A stretch of 64,000 nucleotides of DNA from Labyrinthula sp. Ha (lineage: Eukaryota > Sar > Bigyra > Labyrinthulida > Labyrinthulaceae). Positions 48,357 to 60,678 of the stretch are shown piece after piece. Made by a program: the position numbers and the translations under genes. The notes below the pieces were generated by a model, which saw nothing but the letters and a program-made list of their open reading frames with translations, did no database searches and was not told the origin of the DNA. The stretch lies in assembly GCA_015227615.1 (NCBI GenBank), contig JAALGZ010000005.1, forward strand, positions 1,922,001 through 1,986,000, given 5' to 3'. Every line of letters begins with the position of its first letter. Position 1 is the first letter of the stretch.

Positions 48357-51300
48357 CGTTTTCCCTTTTCTAAGTTACTCTGGTTGAACGAAGCTATATT
48401 GCAAATGTTTCAAATTCATTTTATTTTGGCACGTTTCTTGAAATATGTGTTCTGAAGCTTGAAGATACTGTCAAGTAGGAGTGTAGACTGAGGAAAACTC
48501 ATTAAGTAATTGAGCATCCTCAACCTAAAACTCACTCAAAGAAAACTTTGGAGATTTTAATATTCCTAAAAGCTAAGTCACAAAAAAATAAAGACCCTCA
48601 TTGACGTTCTCAGTCAACTCATCAGAAATCCTCAATAAGTTTCTCATTTCTCACTTAAGCTGGTATCAAGGCCCACTCAGCGACTCTTAAAATTTCTCAA
48701 GAATCCAAATTTATCTTGAATATGTACTAATTCTGCACCTCTATTACCAAAGTGAGTAACCGTTTTTGAATGCAGAGTCAAGAGTTCCGAATTTTTGGTT
48801 GGATAAATTAGGTTTCCAAAATCTAACTCACGAATATTCAAACCAGCAGTGAATGAATCTCTCAGGATAAATAAATTAGAGCGAGAGATAAAAAGTTTTC
48901 AAATTTGATGGAAAGGAATACAGGACGAAGGGGTATCATGAATAGGTGCTCTTTACGCAGTCATGGTATATACAATGGCTTAACTTATCGCAACAGCATC
49001 AACTAGCGCTAGATCAAGTATAGATGAAGGCAAAACTGCCACAAGAGACTTAAATATTACCAAAAAAAAACAGCTTTCTTAACTGAGCCTCGTCTGGTTA
49101 GTATTATATAAAGAGAAGATGATAACTTGCCCGTTTACTACAAACACTTTCCTTTTCAATCAAATTGCCTCAAATTGAGCTTGGTAGTGTATATAAGTGT
49201 TACAGAGGACATTTTTTAGATGAATCACATACCTGATCAAGTAAATCTGATGATGGACAGGTATGTTGCTTTTATTTTTTTAAATTTTCCCGTTTATGGC
49301 TTACGGGAATACAAACCTACAGGGCTTGATTTAAAACCATGTCGATTAAAGTCTTAGCTTTAGGTGGAATATTTTAAGTTTTGAATTTATAACTGATAGA
49401 AAGATATGGTTGAACACTTGTTCAAAAGTATATCTTCCTGTATCTATGTTATAGCTCTGAAGCAGATTGGGTTCGGGTTCAAGGTTTTTGTTGTTCAAGA
49501 AAAGGGATAGGGTTTTTGTGGTGTAACTCTTCTTCAAGAATGCTTATGTTTTCTTCAAGTCCGGTTTTAGAGCGTTTCATGATCCATATATACAGGAAAA
49601 GGTGAGAGTCTCTAAATCTTCATATAGGAAGCAGTATAGTTCGATCTTTATAAATGAATTTACAATCTAGTTATTTCTCACAGACGCTACTGGATGCCTA
49701 AGCTGAACTAAGGTAGAAATTTTAATAAGCCATTTCCATTTTAGATGGTTCTTATCCAAATACTGAGGTTCTCTTTTCGCTTTTCTTGTCCATTCCTATG
49801 GATTGAAGTCTGCATGAATCAGAAAAAAACAGTTTATTATCATTTGAAAGGGTTCTTATTGTAATTTTGCAAAAAATATTTTGCGATTGCCAGTAGGTGT
49901 TCCACGGTGTTTTATTTAAAGAATGGTTCGTTATTAATGTTCTGTTCTAACCTCGTTTTAACCCCTGGAGTTATATCACTGCTACACTGTTTTTCATCGG
50001 TTAAATCTAAAGTTTTTATTCAGAAACGTTACTAAAATGTTTCTTTTATTCATTTCTGCTTCGGCAAGGTATGATTTATTGCTAACGATTTAATTCAAAG
50101 CAGGAAAACTCTCCTTGTTCAGGCATTCCGCATTTTTTCCTCCAACCTTCTACAGAGCTTGGACGTTTACGTGGGAAGTAAGGTCTTTGTATCTAACCAG
50201 TTAATGTGTACGGGTTTGAAAACAGTTAAGGTTCATTGAATTAACTTTTGATGAGCTATTATCTTTTTTCTCGTAAAATAGGAAATATGATTGGCCTTCT
50301 CACAGTCGTCTCTTATCCTATCGGTTTCTTTGTTTCCAATTTTAACGTTCTCCAGGAAATTCAATTATTGATATACCTTATCAAATCAGATGACCAGTCG
50401 TAAAAAAGATCTGGTTTAGGATGGTTTATTTAGTACATAGTAATTCTGGCCTTAAATATAGTCATGATCTGCCTAGCCGGAAAGATACGAAACAATGATA
50501 GACTGTCTTATCGTATCTAACGGTAGTTGCCAGAATCAAAATTTAGTAGGTTTTGGTAGCTGGGTTTCTCGTTAAGAGCATTAACGGCTGACTAGTTAAT
50601 GGATCCAACAATAAGGATAGTAGTTTCCAGTCTTGTTGGCCTATAATCTTACCATACTTTAACATTTCTCATTGAGAACCATATCTTGGTAATGTATTTT
50701 GCTCTTGTTTTCTTACATGAACTAAGAAGATGAATACTTCTCCACCTAGTAGGAAGAGTTTAACCACACAACTCGGGAAAGGAGACTGAAGACGAACATG
50801 ACAAACTAGTTCGAAGTTGCTTATGTGAAGTTTGTTCTGCTGTTGCATAAATCTGTTCTCAATTAATATTGATATCACTTTGCTGTTCATAAAAACTATC
50901 ATTTGATCATCTTTTGGTTGTACATGTTTCTTTTATATAAAATTGGAAATGGTTATTTAGTCTAAGTAGTTCCCCATACTATTGGAAGTATTTGAAACTT
51001 ACTATGCTCATCAGTTCTCTCGCTAAACTCCGTAAGTAACATTTAGATAGAAACCATCAATTTTCTTTACTATTGTTGCCACTAAGTATTTCTTTCGTCA
51101 AACAAGCAGTTCTTACCATTAAGTTTAAACCGATAAGAAATTTTGATAACTGGCAATAACGATTTGACACTCCTGCGAAATTTGCGACTAGAGAGCACAA
51201 GAAGTAACTTCTAGTCATTGACAATAATACAAAAATATATCGGGATGCCGAGAATACCCGTATTCTCGTTCAAGAGGTTGAACCCAAATCGAGAATCAGC

Positions 51301-52710
51301 TTAACTAAACGGTTAGACCAAGAATTTGATCGAGACTAAGATAGCATAAATTGAAACCTTTGTTATTGCTAGAATAACAAGGTCAGCAACTAATACTAGT
51401 GATGAACAACTCTAAGATGAAATGTTTTCTGCAAAAAAAATCCGTGATATTTTTAAATTCTTTCTCCTCTGTTCCACCATAGCTTCAGGAAAATTCACTT
51501 TCATCATCAGCTCCTACTCAATTGTTTTCCAGGTTTCAGCTTCTTAATGAGCGTTACATATGAGCGGTAGTACCCTGTAGAGACAAACCATTAAGCTCAA
51601 GCTAGCATGGATCAAAACGTTTTTTTTATGCCTAAGCGGTTGGAATATAGAAGCACCTTTGGTGGGCCGAAGGTAGATTGTAGTAGTATCTTTCACTGCC
51701 TCAAATAGTTATTTCTTAAGTTTTTATTACATTTTCTCATCCCGTCACCGACTTTGGGAGATTTGTACAAGCTTATTGGATATTTAGTAGAGTAAAAAAA
51801 GTTATATATTCATCCTCAAAATAAATGTCTGTTTAAGTGACTGCTTCATTTAAAATTACAAATGGGAATATATTAAACTTCACTTTTAGTTTTACATTCA
51901 CAATTTGCACCTAGTGAAGCTAAGAGAAGATTCGAATGCAAAGAAAATTGTTTTTGAAATAATTATGGGAAAGCGCGCCAATGTAACGGTAACTCTAGTT
52001 TATTTTTGTGGTTTTCTGTTCTACATTTAGCTGAGAAGTTTATATGTTTAACTGGAAAAGTTACTTACAATAAGTAGAAACAAGTATAAATACAAATTAT
52101 GACAAGAATAAATTGAAAAAAATAAAGTAAAGGGTTATATTGCGGATTAGGAGGAACTGGTTGTACATTATGGTTTACAACGCGTTAGTACTTGTCCTGT
52201 TAAATCTATTCAGAACAATGGTTCTAGAGCAATGACCAATACTCAAATATATTTTACAACCTAATGGAAACACTGAGAAAAAAATGAAGATTTCCTGCAT
52301 AGCCAAAAATTGAAGAGTACTTTTTCCATAGTATTAAAAAGTTTATATTTGTTTTATCTAATCACTTTCTAAAGATCAAGTGAACTTCTTGAGTTAAACC
52401 AAATTTCAATACCATAATGACTGGATCAAGACATAATCTCGTTTTGATTCTTGAATATATTCTCGACTTGTTTCATATCCAATGAGAAGAAAAAAAGAAG
52501 TTGAATAATCTGGAAGCTTCGTCTTAATACGATCCACCGGGGATATGGTAAGGACTGGGCGGTGTCAACCGGTGCCTTAGTGCGTATGTTCACGGCTTCT
52601 TAGTCTTGTTTCTGGTAGTAGGATCCAAACCCAAACTATTTTCCAGTCTGGCAAACTCTACTTAATAAAACTTTTCAAGACTTTTTTCACTTGTACCAAC
52701 AAAGAAGAAA
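48357..52710. other. 4.4-kb AT-rich spacer
   Basis: I see no supported gene. Open frames are short, and none has a motif. No tRNA, satellite or transposon text was recognised. Both flanking genes face it with their 5' ends. Confidence 0.5.
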
Positions 52711-53757
52711 ATGGGTTTCTGTGAGGCTCCACTACTGAAAGATAAGGAAACAGGAAACTGTACATCCTCAGTATATGAATACTATGATCCAGCAGCAGAA
52801 ATTCTCTTGCTGATAGGCACGGTGACAAACTTGCTCCTATGTGTTGCGACATTTGCTACTCTCTTGGCTTACATTAGGAAGATGAGACATCTAAGGCCGT
52901 GTGTGAAACAGAAAAGTCCATCAACTAGAAATGAAAAGCATCTTTTTAAGCAGAACGTTGTTACACTCGTTGCAATGTGTATTGGTCTTGCGGGAGTTAC
53001 ATTCTACACCTCTGTTGGAGGTCTGATAAGACATGAGTTTGCTGGTCGGAAAGGAAAAGTTATTGCCTTTAGTGTCTACACGTCTTTCGTGTTACTCATT
53101 GCATCAAATTATTACTTTCTCCCAGTCTTGAAAAGTTTACTGGGCTCAAGTGACCTGTCGGCAACAGTACACTCCGCGTTTAAACTTGTTCAGTATATTG
53201 GTATGTCGCTGAACTTCTCAAGTGTTATCTTGATTGGATTTCTCATCTTCCTTGAAGCTATAGATTTATCGCAGTATCTTACTATTATATTTATTTTCTA
53301 CGATATTGTATTGACTTTGCTCATTGTTCTATGTTCCATGATCCTATCTTCTGTCATTGCAGCTCTGAAACATATACTTACAGCATACGCGAAGAAAGAC
53401 GGCACACAAATAAAAACACAGAAGTTAAATACTTTATACAAGAAACTGCAGTTTTATAATGTAGGTGTTAGATTGCAAGTTGTGGTTCTAGTGAGCCTTT
53501 CTATCAGTTTCATGCTGCCCTCGATGAATACAAGGTCAGATATTCTGTTGTTCCATGCAGTTTACATCACCTTTGCACCGCTTGGACTTGTTCCCTTACT
53601 CTCCGTTTATAGTCGTTTTATTATCCCTGGTTCTGATAGATGTTTCTCTTATTCATACACAGAGAGTGGAGAACAAGCTGGGGGATCCTCAATGAACGCA
53701 ATGAAGAGCAGTTCCTTGGGTAAACTGAACGTGGAGTCCGATAAACCGGAGATTTAG
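52711..53757 (+). CDS. Seven-helix membrane protein, copy A of a paralogous pair
   Basis: Single exon, 348 aa, ATG start. A ~30-residue N-terminus contains two cysteines (GFCEAP, GNCTSS with a sequon NCT). Seven hydrophobic segments follow, roughly at residues 31-53, 88-110, 117-140, 162-186, 188-215, 250-268 and 275-302, and then a Ser-rich hydrophilic tail of ~35 residues. This is the topology of a 7TM receptor, but no rhodopsin (DRY, NPxxY), cAMP-receptor or TOM1 motif was recognised. It is clearly paralogous to copy B: LFHAVYITFA, SVYSRFIIPGSDRCFSY, KHLFKQN, and NYYFLPVLKSLLG all have close counterparts. The function is unknown; a signalling or transport role is conjecture. It is convergent with copy B (271 bp). 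Confidence 0.8.
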   Translation: MGFCEAPLLKDKETGNCTSSVYEYYDPAAEILLLIGTVTNLLLCVATFATLLAYIRKMRHLRPCVKQKSPSTRNEKHLFKQNVVTLVAMCIGLAGVTFYTSVGGLIRHEFAGRKGKVIAFSVYTSFVLLIASNYYFLPVLKSLLGSSDLSATVHSAFKLVQYIGMSLNFSSVILIGFLIFLEAIDLSQYLTIIFIFYDIVLTLLIVLCSMILSSVIAALKHILTAYAKKDGTQIKTQKLNTLYKKLQFYNVGVRLQVVVLVSLSISFMLPSMNTRSDILLFHAVYITFAPLGLVPLLSVYSRFIIPGSDRCFSYSYTESGEQAGGSSMNAMKSSSLGKLNVESDKPEI

Positions 53758-54028
53758 ACGGTTGTATTGTTTATTATTATTAGGTAGAATGTATTTCTCC
53801 CGTACGGAGTGTAGAAGTATTTGTCATGTCGCGTACTTTTTTTGTTGGGGTACATTACGTAGAACAGAATAAGAAGGTTTATCGTATACTAGCTTATTTT
53901 GTATAACCTCTTCTCAAAAAGAGGATGTCTTATCCCATAGAAACTAATCTACCCCCAAGATATTAAATATGATATCCGAATAGTTTTCAATATTTATAAA
54001 CTATTACTATTAATAAAATCTTTTTATG

Positions 54029-55099
54029 CTAAAGAGATCCTGGTGGTGAATAAAGTGATGTATTCTTCACATCATTCACGCTACTCTGAGGACTTGTCAA
54101 AGATACAAGTGATTTTCCATTTTGATTAGCCTTCATACTTGTTTCATCATTATACGACAAACAACGATCCGAACCAGGGATGATAAACTTACTGTACACA
54201 GAAAACATAGGTAATAATCCAGTTGCAGCAAATGTTGTGTATACAGCATGAAACAATAAAACTCCAAATTGTTCGCTAAATACTGGAACAATTAACGGAA
54301 CAGAGATGAGTACTATAAATATTATCTGGTTTGAAACACTTTTCCGGTAGTACTTGAGCTTTGTGGTCAGTGTATGTAATTTATTCGTTTTCTCTTGAGC
54401 ACCTGCAGCCCCAGCGTATCTTGCTGTGAGTTGCTCTAATGTTTCAATAACAGTAGTCATAATAGCAACAACTAAGAAGATTAGAATTCCAGCTGTGATA
54501 TCAAAGATAAGAAAAGATACGGTGAGAAAGAGATGAAGATCTACAAGTTCAAGTACAACAAGAGCAGCCATTATTGGTATTGTAACATAGTTGAAAAGTG
54601 TTCCAAACTTTAGTGCAATATTAAACTGTTGTCGTCTTTTACTAGTGAAGCCGATTGCACCCATCAATTCTTTCATAATTGGTAGGAAATAGAAGTTTCC
54701 AAGGTAAAAGAGATTGTATGATGCAAAGTAGATAATTGCGGTGAATTTTCCTTTGTTACTTTTGAAATCATTTGATATTAGGAACCCATTGAAACTGTAG
54801 ACGACTAAACCAGAGAACCCAATAAACAGTGATAATAATGTATAGAGGTTCTGATGGAACAGCATCTTTTCCTTCTTTGTATAGCTTCCAAGAGCACGAG
54901 ATCCTTGCGGCACCCACTGCTTTTTATTGGCGTTCAAGTATGCTATGAGAACAATAAAAACCACCAGAAGAAGCAAGGAGAATTGAATAATTCCATAGAC
55001 TCTCAAGATCTCTGAAATAGGTTCATAAAATTCAAAGACTGTTTCTTCACAGTTCTCTCCATGTAATGGTAAGTCACATACAACTTCATTGTTTGACAT
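54029..55099 (-). CDS. Seven-helix membrane protein, copy B of a paralogous pair
   Basis: Single exon, 356 aa from the ATG at 55099 (MSNNEVVCDLPLHGENC); three further in-frame codons upstream lack an ATG at the end. It has the same architecture as copy A: a short N-terminus with cysteines and E-F-Y-E-P before TM1, seven hydrophobic segments, a charged loop between TM5 and TM6 (TNKLHTLTTKLKYYRK), and a Ser/Asn-rich tail. Conserved with copy A are KMLFHQNLYTL, KGKFTAI, NFYFLPIMKELMG and the signature LLFHAVYTTFAATGL...SVYSKFIIPGSDRCLSY. By eye identity is about one third overall and far higher in the last helix. The divergence argues for an old duplication, inverted or locally rearranged. Confidence 0.8.
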   Translation of the reverse strand: MSNNEVVCDLPLHGENCEETVFEFYEPISEILRVYGIIQFSLLLLVVFIVLIAYLNANKKQWVPQGSRALGSYTKKEKMLFHQNLYTLLSLFIGFSGLVVYSFNGFLISNDFKSNKGKFTAIIYFASYNLFYLGNFYFLPIMKELMGAIGFTSKRRQQFNIALKFGTLFNYVTIPIMAALVVLELVDLHLFLTVSFLIFDITAGILIFLVVAIMTTVIETLEQLTARYAGAAGAQEKTNKLHTLTTKLKYYRKSVSNQIIFIVLISVPLIVPVFSEQFGVLLFHAVYTTFAATGLLPMFSVYSKFIIPGSDRCLSYNDETSMKANQNGKSLVSLTSPQSSVNDVKNTSLYSPPGSL

Positions 55100-57784
55100 T
55101 GCTATCAATTTTCCAACAAATTTTTACTTCTCCACTAGTTGTGTTTACTTTTAATGAAGGAGGTTGTTTTGCTCGACCGTATTATATTTACACCAACTCT
55201 CTTTTATTATACTCTTCAACAGATTGCGTTCTATGTGCTGTATCCCGATGGCGAGACAATGCTAATACTGGCAAGAAAAAATATATATTGATTATCACAA
55301 CATGATTTATGGAAGTTTTATTTCCATAATGGTTATGTGGGATAATACCTTGTAATGGAAGAGTATGTTGTGAGAAGAATATGTTGAATCATTTCAAAGG
55401 GTCTTAAAAATGAGCTTTTATCTGATACCTTGATACAAAATATAGAGTTTCTGGAACAGCATATTGATACTATATTTCAAGATGTTGTTGATAAGCTTGG
55501 TAAATATTCCGTGTAGAGAATATTAGCAATAATCTTCTGTTACTTAACAGAATAAGTTATAGACATTTTTTCTAAATTAACACGAGCCAAGTGATCAGTT
55601 CTCATTTGCTGCTTAACTCCCGGAGTAATAATAAGAATGAATTACTATATTTTCTCATTGATAGTGATATAATGTTAACCACACGTTAAGTGTACAAAAG
55701 AAAAATCCAAAAACTTGCAATGGATAACACCTTTGTATTCCAGGAGTAACGTTAAAATAATAGCGATACCGATAATTTTCCAGATTCCTGGAAGCACAAT
55801 CGCATGCAATGGTTGACACTGGAGAGCATTGTACGAATATCGCCAAGAAGAAATCCAAAGTAATTTGACGCTGTGACTGCAAGAATGTTTCGGAGAGATA
55901 TGAGGAGGGGCTAATTTACCAAAGAGACCACATCTTGCTCTGGCCCAAACGAGCTCCAAACGAGTTAATGAAAAGAAGCAATGCAGTCTAAAGATACTTA
56001 ATCTTATAATCGAAAAGTTTCCCCAGTGTCATAGCGATGAAGATTAAAGGTTAATAGTAAACGGGGGAAAACTGGGCTTCTGTCGGCCTAACCCGAGTGC
56101 TATTACAATCAAACTCGAAATAATTTGTAGAAATCATTTTTCAAGGTCTTTGATGGTAGTTGGTGAGAATTAACAGGTTATTTTGCGATTTAATCTTTAC
56201 TGTTGGTGGAATTGGGTATCCAGGAGCGATTTCCCAGAATTGTATCTAATACTTCGACGTTTTGGATACTTGTAGAAAACACAAATGCAATTAATGATTG
56301 AGATAATTTCATAGCAGCTGGGTTGCAGTGGTGGGCATTCAAAGATATCAGTCTATAGGCTATCATAGGTAGGGGGTCTAGATGAGAGGAAATGCTAGAA
56401 TTCAGTGTCGTGCCACATGGGAAGTTTTTATCTTCTTGATGGGCCTTTACACCGAATTGAAACTAGCTGTCAGCGCCTCGGTAATGGTGAAGTGTGTGTG
56501 GGGGTCGGGGTTCGGAAGGTTCAGGTACAGAGTAACAATGAGTACCCAAGTGGATTTCAGTTCAAGAATTTTTGAGGTGCTTCTAGCGTCGTGAACTTCC
56601 AGTTAGATCGTGAACGACTTAATGGCGATAGTTGTTACACGGTGAAAGAAGATTGAGATGATTAGGCGTACTCTGTGGGTAGTAAGAGAAGAGAGAGGGT
56701 GGAAAGGGGTCGATGAAATGTCCAGGTACAGCTTGGAGGGGTATGTTGGATGAGTTGTATCATGAGCTCTTCTTATGGGAGAGAGTTCTTTAAGCGAAAC
56801 AGGATCATGTGCTCATCTTCTCTATCTTTTAGACTCACAACTTCTTCTTCAAGCTAAAAAAACAGCATCACCTGACACATAGACAATATTGGAGGAAGAG
56901 CTGAGATGAACCAAGCTCTCTAAAAACGAATACAGCGTAGCATAAACACTCTAGATGGTTATTATGAAGCACCACTGAGAAAACCCAGAAGCTTTTAAAC
57001 GATTCGATCTCTCAAACGACCCAGGATCTGATCTGGTTCATCTTTTCTAATCAATTTTTAAACTGGGTTTTTAGTTTGGGCAGCCTTTTCGCGAAGTCAA
57101 CAAATGATAAAAAATCGATAATGGACATCGGCATGGAGTACATATAGCATTATGTTGGCAGAAGAGAAAGCCAAGCCACCAAAAACGAAACAATATGTGT
57201 ACTGAATCCGTTATGTAGAGAAGTCCTCTATCCAGAGATTGTTAAGCCAACTGTGCCGAGAGTCACGATAATCGTATGGGGTCAGATTTGTTATTTCGGA
57301 GTGTTTCACGCCGCGTGATTTGATAGGTTGAATCACATTTTGAGCAATTAAGAATTACCAAATTACTCTTACGAAATGTCGAATACAAACACAGAAAACT
57401 AAAAAGATTTCAAAAACATTAAATTTTTAGCAAACAAGAAAAAATAATTTAGATGACAGTTGGACCCTGCAGAGTTCCATTTCTGCTGCTTATAATGCAG
57501 GCAATAAGAGGTATGCTACTTCAAGTTTTCGATGCCATGGCAAGAAAACGTACCGGGGGAGGTAGTTTAGTGGGTTCAAGGCCCACACGCCGCAAGCAAG
57601 GGTTTTGGGTCAGTTATATCCTCCTTGTAAGACCGAAGGGTTTCAAACCTCGAAGCAGCCCCCCCAAAAAAAAAGTATGCTACAGGACAATTTCAGGCAC
57701 ATAAGTAGAGTTCTAAGCTTTTTTTAAATGCTGATGCCTTGAAAAGATTTGATTCAGACAGTAGAAAACTCCAAACTTGTAAAA
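55100..57784. other. 2.7-kb spacer with a G-rich segment
   Basis: No gene is identified. From about 56.05 to 57.7 kb the plus strand is visibly richer in G (for example around 56480-56520) than the other spacers, which are A/T-dominated. An 83-codon ATG frame at 57453-57704 with unusual Arg/Gly/Pro content lies in it. A GTGGG...CCCAC hairpin with a 7-nt TTCAAGG loop near 57578-57594 resembles a tRNA T-arm, but no tRNA can be built. Confidence 0.4.
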
Positions 57785-59609
57785 ATGAGATGTTGGCTTA
57801 ACCAAAATTGCCCTTTCATAGAAAACAATAAGTTTGATATGGCAAGTAAAGACTACATTTTAATTGTGTTAAACCTAAGACATCTTGGACAGGAGTTCAA
57901 TGTTGATGTAAATGCACAAAAATTTAGTTCAGAGCTCACAGCTGATCAAATTAGGTGCATTCAAACTCTTGGAAAGGCAGAGACAGCTATCAGTCATGTA
58001 GAATTGCCTCTTTCAAGCGAATTTTCTGAAATTTTGTTTGACAGGCAATTGATTAAGAAGAGCGATGAAGAAGGGTTAAAGTGTAAAGAAAATAGAGAAG
58101 ATATAAATACAAAAGTTTTAATGCAATGTGGTGAAAGATATATCGGTAATAGTAGCATTATTAAGATCACTTTTAATAAAACTGCAAATTATCACGCACA
58201 ATTAAATGGAGTGGCCTTTCAAGAAAATATTTAGAAACACACTGCTGGTATATATTTCGACCTTATTCAAATAGATACAGCACATGATATTTCGCGATAA
58301 AAGATGTTTGGAATGCCTCCTGTAGGCGTGGATTGCTTTATGAATACTATTTTTTGGTGTATTATATGGAGACCAAGGTTACCCCTTATGTTATTAAGAA
58401 GCTCAAAGTGTATAGCTTGGGAAACCCAAAAGCAATCATGAATACTGAATTAAAAGCATTTCCCGTAAGGGTACAGAATTAGATGCGATGCATGTGTACT
58501 ATGCTAAGCTTGTTTTAGCATCTTTTGGATCTTGTTGCAAATTGGTATCTACCGAAGATTGAGCTGGTTTTCACAGCAGTGTATATATAGCAATATTTGA
58601 AATCTTTGTACCTCCATTAACTCTGACTCCTTTTCTTAAAGATCTTTTGGCGAAGTTCCCCAATATTACCCAACTAAATTTCCTAAAGGAGATACAATAG
58701 AGAAGGATGCCCTGTGATGAACATTTACTGTGATGAGTTTGACGTTCACAAACAAAGACACTCAATGAGTACAGTCCATACACAGTATATTCTAACCTAG
58801 AGGGGACTTGGAAAAAGATAAGAAATATGCGCTTTGAATGAATTGTAAGCCAATCACGATGATTTTTTTAGGAAGTATGAACTGAAAACCTTGCGTAAAT
58901 TGAAATGGCTAAGACATAAAGGTGCAGTCATATCAGGTGAGGTACTTCAATATCTTTAGGATCAAAGTCACGAGGGTTATACTTTCTATTTCCAAATATT
59001 GAAATCTGAAACTGAATATGAAACATTTGACCACAAGCATAAAATATCGATTATCCTGAAAGCTTTTGGGGAATAGAAAAATATTATTATTATATGTCCA
59101 TACCCTGATTGACTGAACATGCATCTTCTCTGCACCCACTGTAGCAGAATCTATGTTGAGAAATACCGGTGCATATTCGAGAAAATATTTCTTCCGGAAA
59201 GATGGAAATATCAAGATCATCCTCTGTATCACAAAGTTTTAAAAAATCATGGTAGGCTTCCTGTATCTGTATGTAACGATAAGCAATTCAAGACTCAGGT
59301 TCAAAACCTAACAAAGTTGAAAGCTCCAACTAAATCATCTTCAAAATATTCAAAGTTCATGTCGAAGTGCAAGTTGCTTTGCAAAAGGGCTCTTTTTATG
59401 CTGAAGGATGGAGAAAGAAATTTGCTGCTGTCAGTATGAGGCGAAAGTCTTTAAGACAAAAGTCAGATGATGTATTTGAGAAGCTTTCTGATCGTGAACA
59501 AAATCTGTCACAAGAGTCAGTATTGAATATAAAATCACATGTCAGACAAAAGAAAAAGTTAAAGGGAGAGAATGAACTAAGTTATTCACATCTAAATTTC
59601 AGTTCCTAA
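57785..59609 (+). pseudogene. Broken coding region of unknown family
   Basis: The first frame (57785-58234, 149 codons from ATG, and open further upstream) is too long and too balanced in composition for chance: MRCWLNQNCPFIENNKFDMA, QKFSSELTADQIRCIQTLGK, NKTANYHAQLNGVAFQEN. Further protein-like stretches on the same strand continue in changing frames (for example LLYEYYFLVYYMETKVTPYV, DAMHVYYAKLVLASFG, GRLPVSVCNDKQF) and finish with a Lys/Arg/Ser-rich end (RRKSLRQKSDDVFEKLSDRE) at 59609. The region looks like one or two genes with several breaks. I cannot assign a family; a decayed host gene and a decayed mobile element are both possible. Confidence 0.45.
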
Positions 59610-60678
59610 CTTTAATAATTTTCTTATTTTCAACCAGGAATTTTCTAATCTTGAACCTTTCCCTTTACTTAAAGCTTTTAATCTTGATCCTAGATTCTAA
59701 CCTTTTTTTTCAAATTCACAAATCTAGCCTCAACTGCTCCTTTAAGTATATGTTATAAATTGAAGCCAATGATAAGCTTTCACTTCTCTAAATGCTCTTG
59801 AGTTGAGATTTGACCTTGAAAAAATTTTTTTAGTTTAAATTTGAACCTTGAGCAAATATGGCTTGAATTGAATTCATAGTTTTCATTTATCACAGCAAAG
59901 ATGGCATACCACCCTTTTCCATTTAAAGAAAATCATCCACTAAGCTCTGAATCTCTCCTTTAAGCCAGAAAATTGTTTATTTTACCTATGCATGTTTTCT
60001 AACAACTCTACTTTGACTTGTACACGATTGAAAGGGAAAACATTTAATATTATCTCCATCAAACTTTACATTTAAATCCTTGAGATATTCAACTTTGCAT
60101 TTGTTTGAAATCCTTATTGAAAGTTATTTCATATGTTTTATCTCACTAGCTAGTAAGAGAGTAAACAGAGTCTTTTCCTGAGCTTTTTCTTAGGCAGGAG
60201 TTCTTTTTCTTCTTAAATTGATTTCCGTGGTATACAGGTAGTAAAACTTGAATTCGTAACTAACTCAAAACTTGGAGAAAACAATAGCTTTATTAACATA
60301 TGATAAAACACAATATATTCATGTACTTAGATACAGTTGATGATAGCTTAGATGTTTTCCTTCGTCTCCTCTTTACTTAAGATTGGTCTTCATTGACCTT
60401 ACGACATTTATCTTTTCTACCAGTTTTTCCTTAGAATTCAAAATTTCAAAATTTTATTTTGGAAAATTGGAAAACATTCAAGGAATATGGTGGTATAAAA
60501 CACATCCAAGTGAAGAAAGCTATTCGATAATTGTTTTGAGCTTTCAGCCGCTATGGTAATGTAGCATTTAATATAACAATCATCTGCATTTATTCAATAA
60601 TAGTAACTGGAATGTAACGAGAGAGAAATTTCCATTTAACGATACTCAATCAGGGTGTACGGGAACAAAAACAAACTC
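59610..60678. other. 1.1-kb AT-rich spacer before PNP
   Basis: No gene was seen. Between about 59640 and 59880 a loosely repeated pyrimidine-rich word around CTTGAACCTT recurs several times (for example ATCTTGAACC, ATCTTGATCC, TTTGAACCTTG), a degenerate short repeat of unknown meaning. Confidence 0.35.

Noticed and set aside
57560-57605. tRNA-like A-box and B-box words with a T-arm-like hairpin
   Set aside because: The two boxes nearly touch, no matching 5' acceptor strand or anticodon arm exists, and no permuted arrangement could be built.
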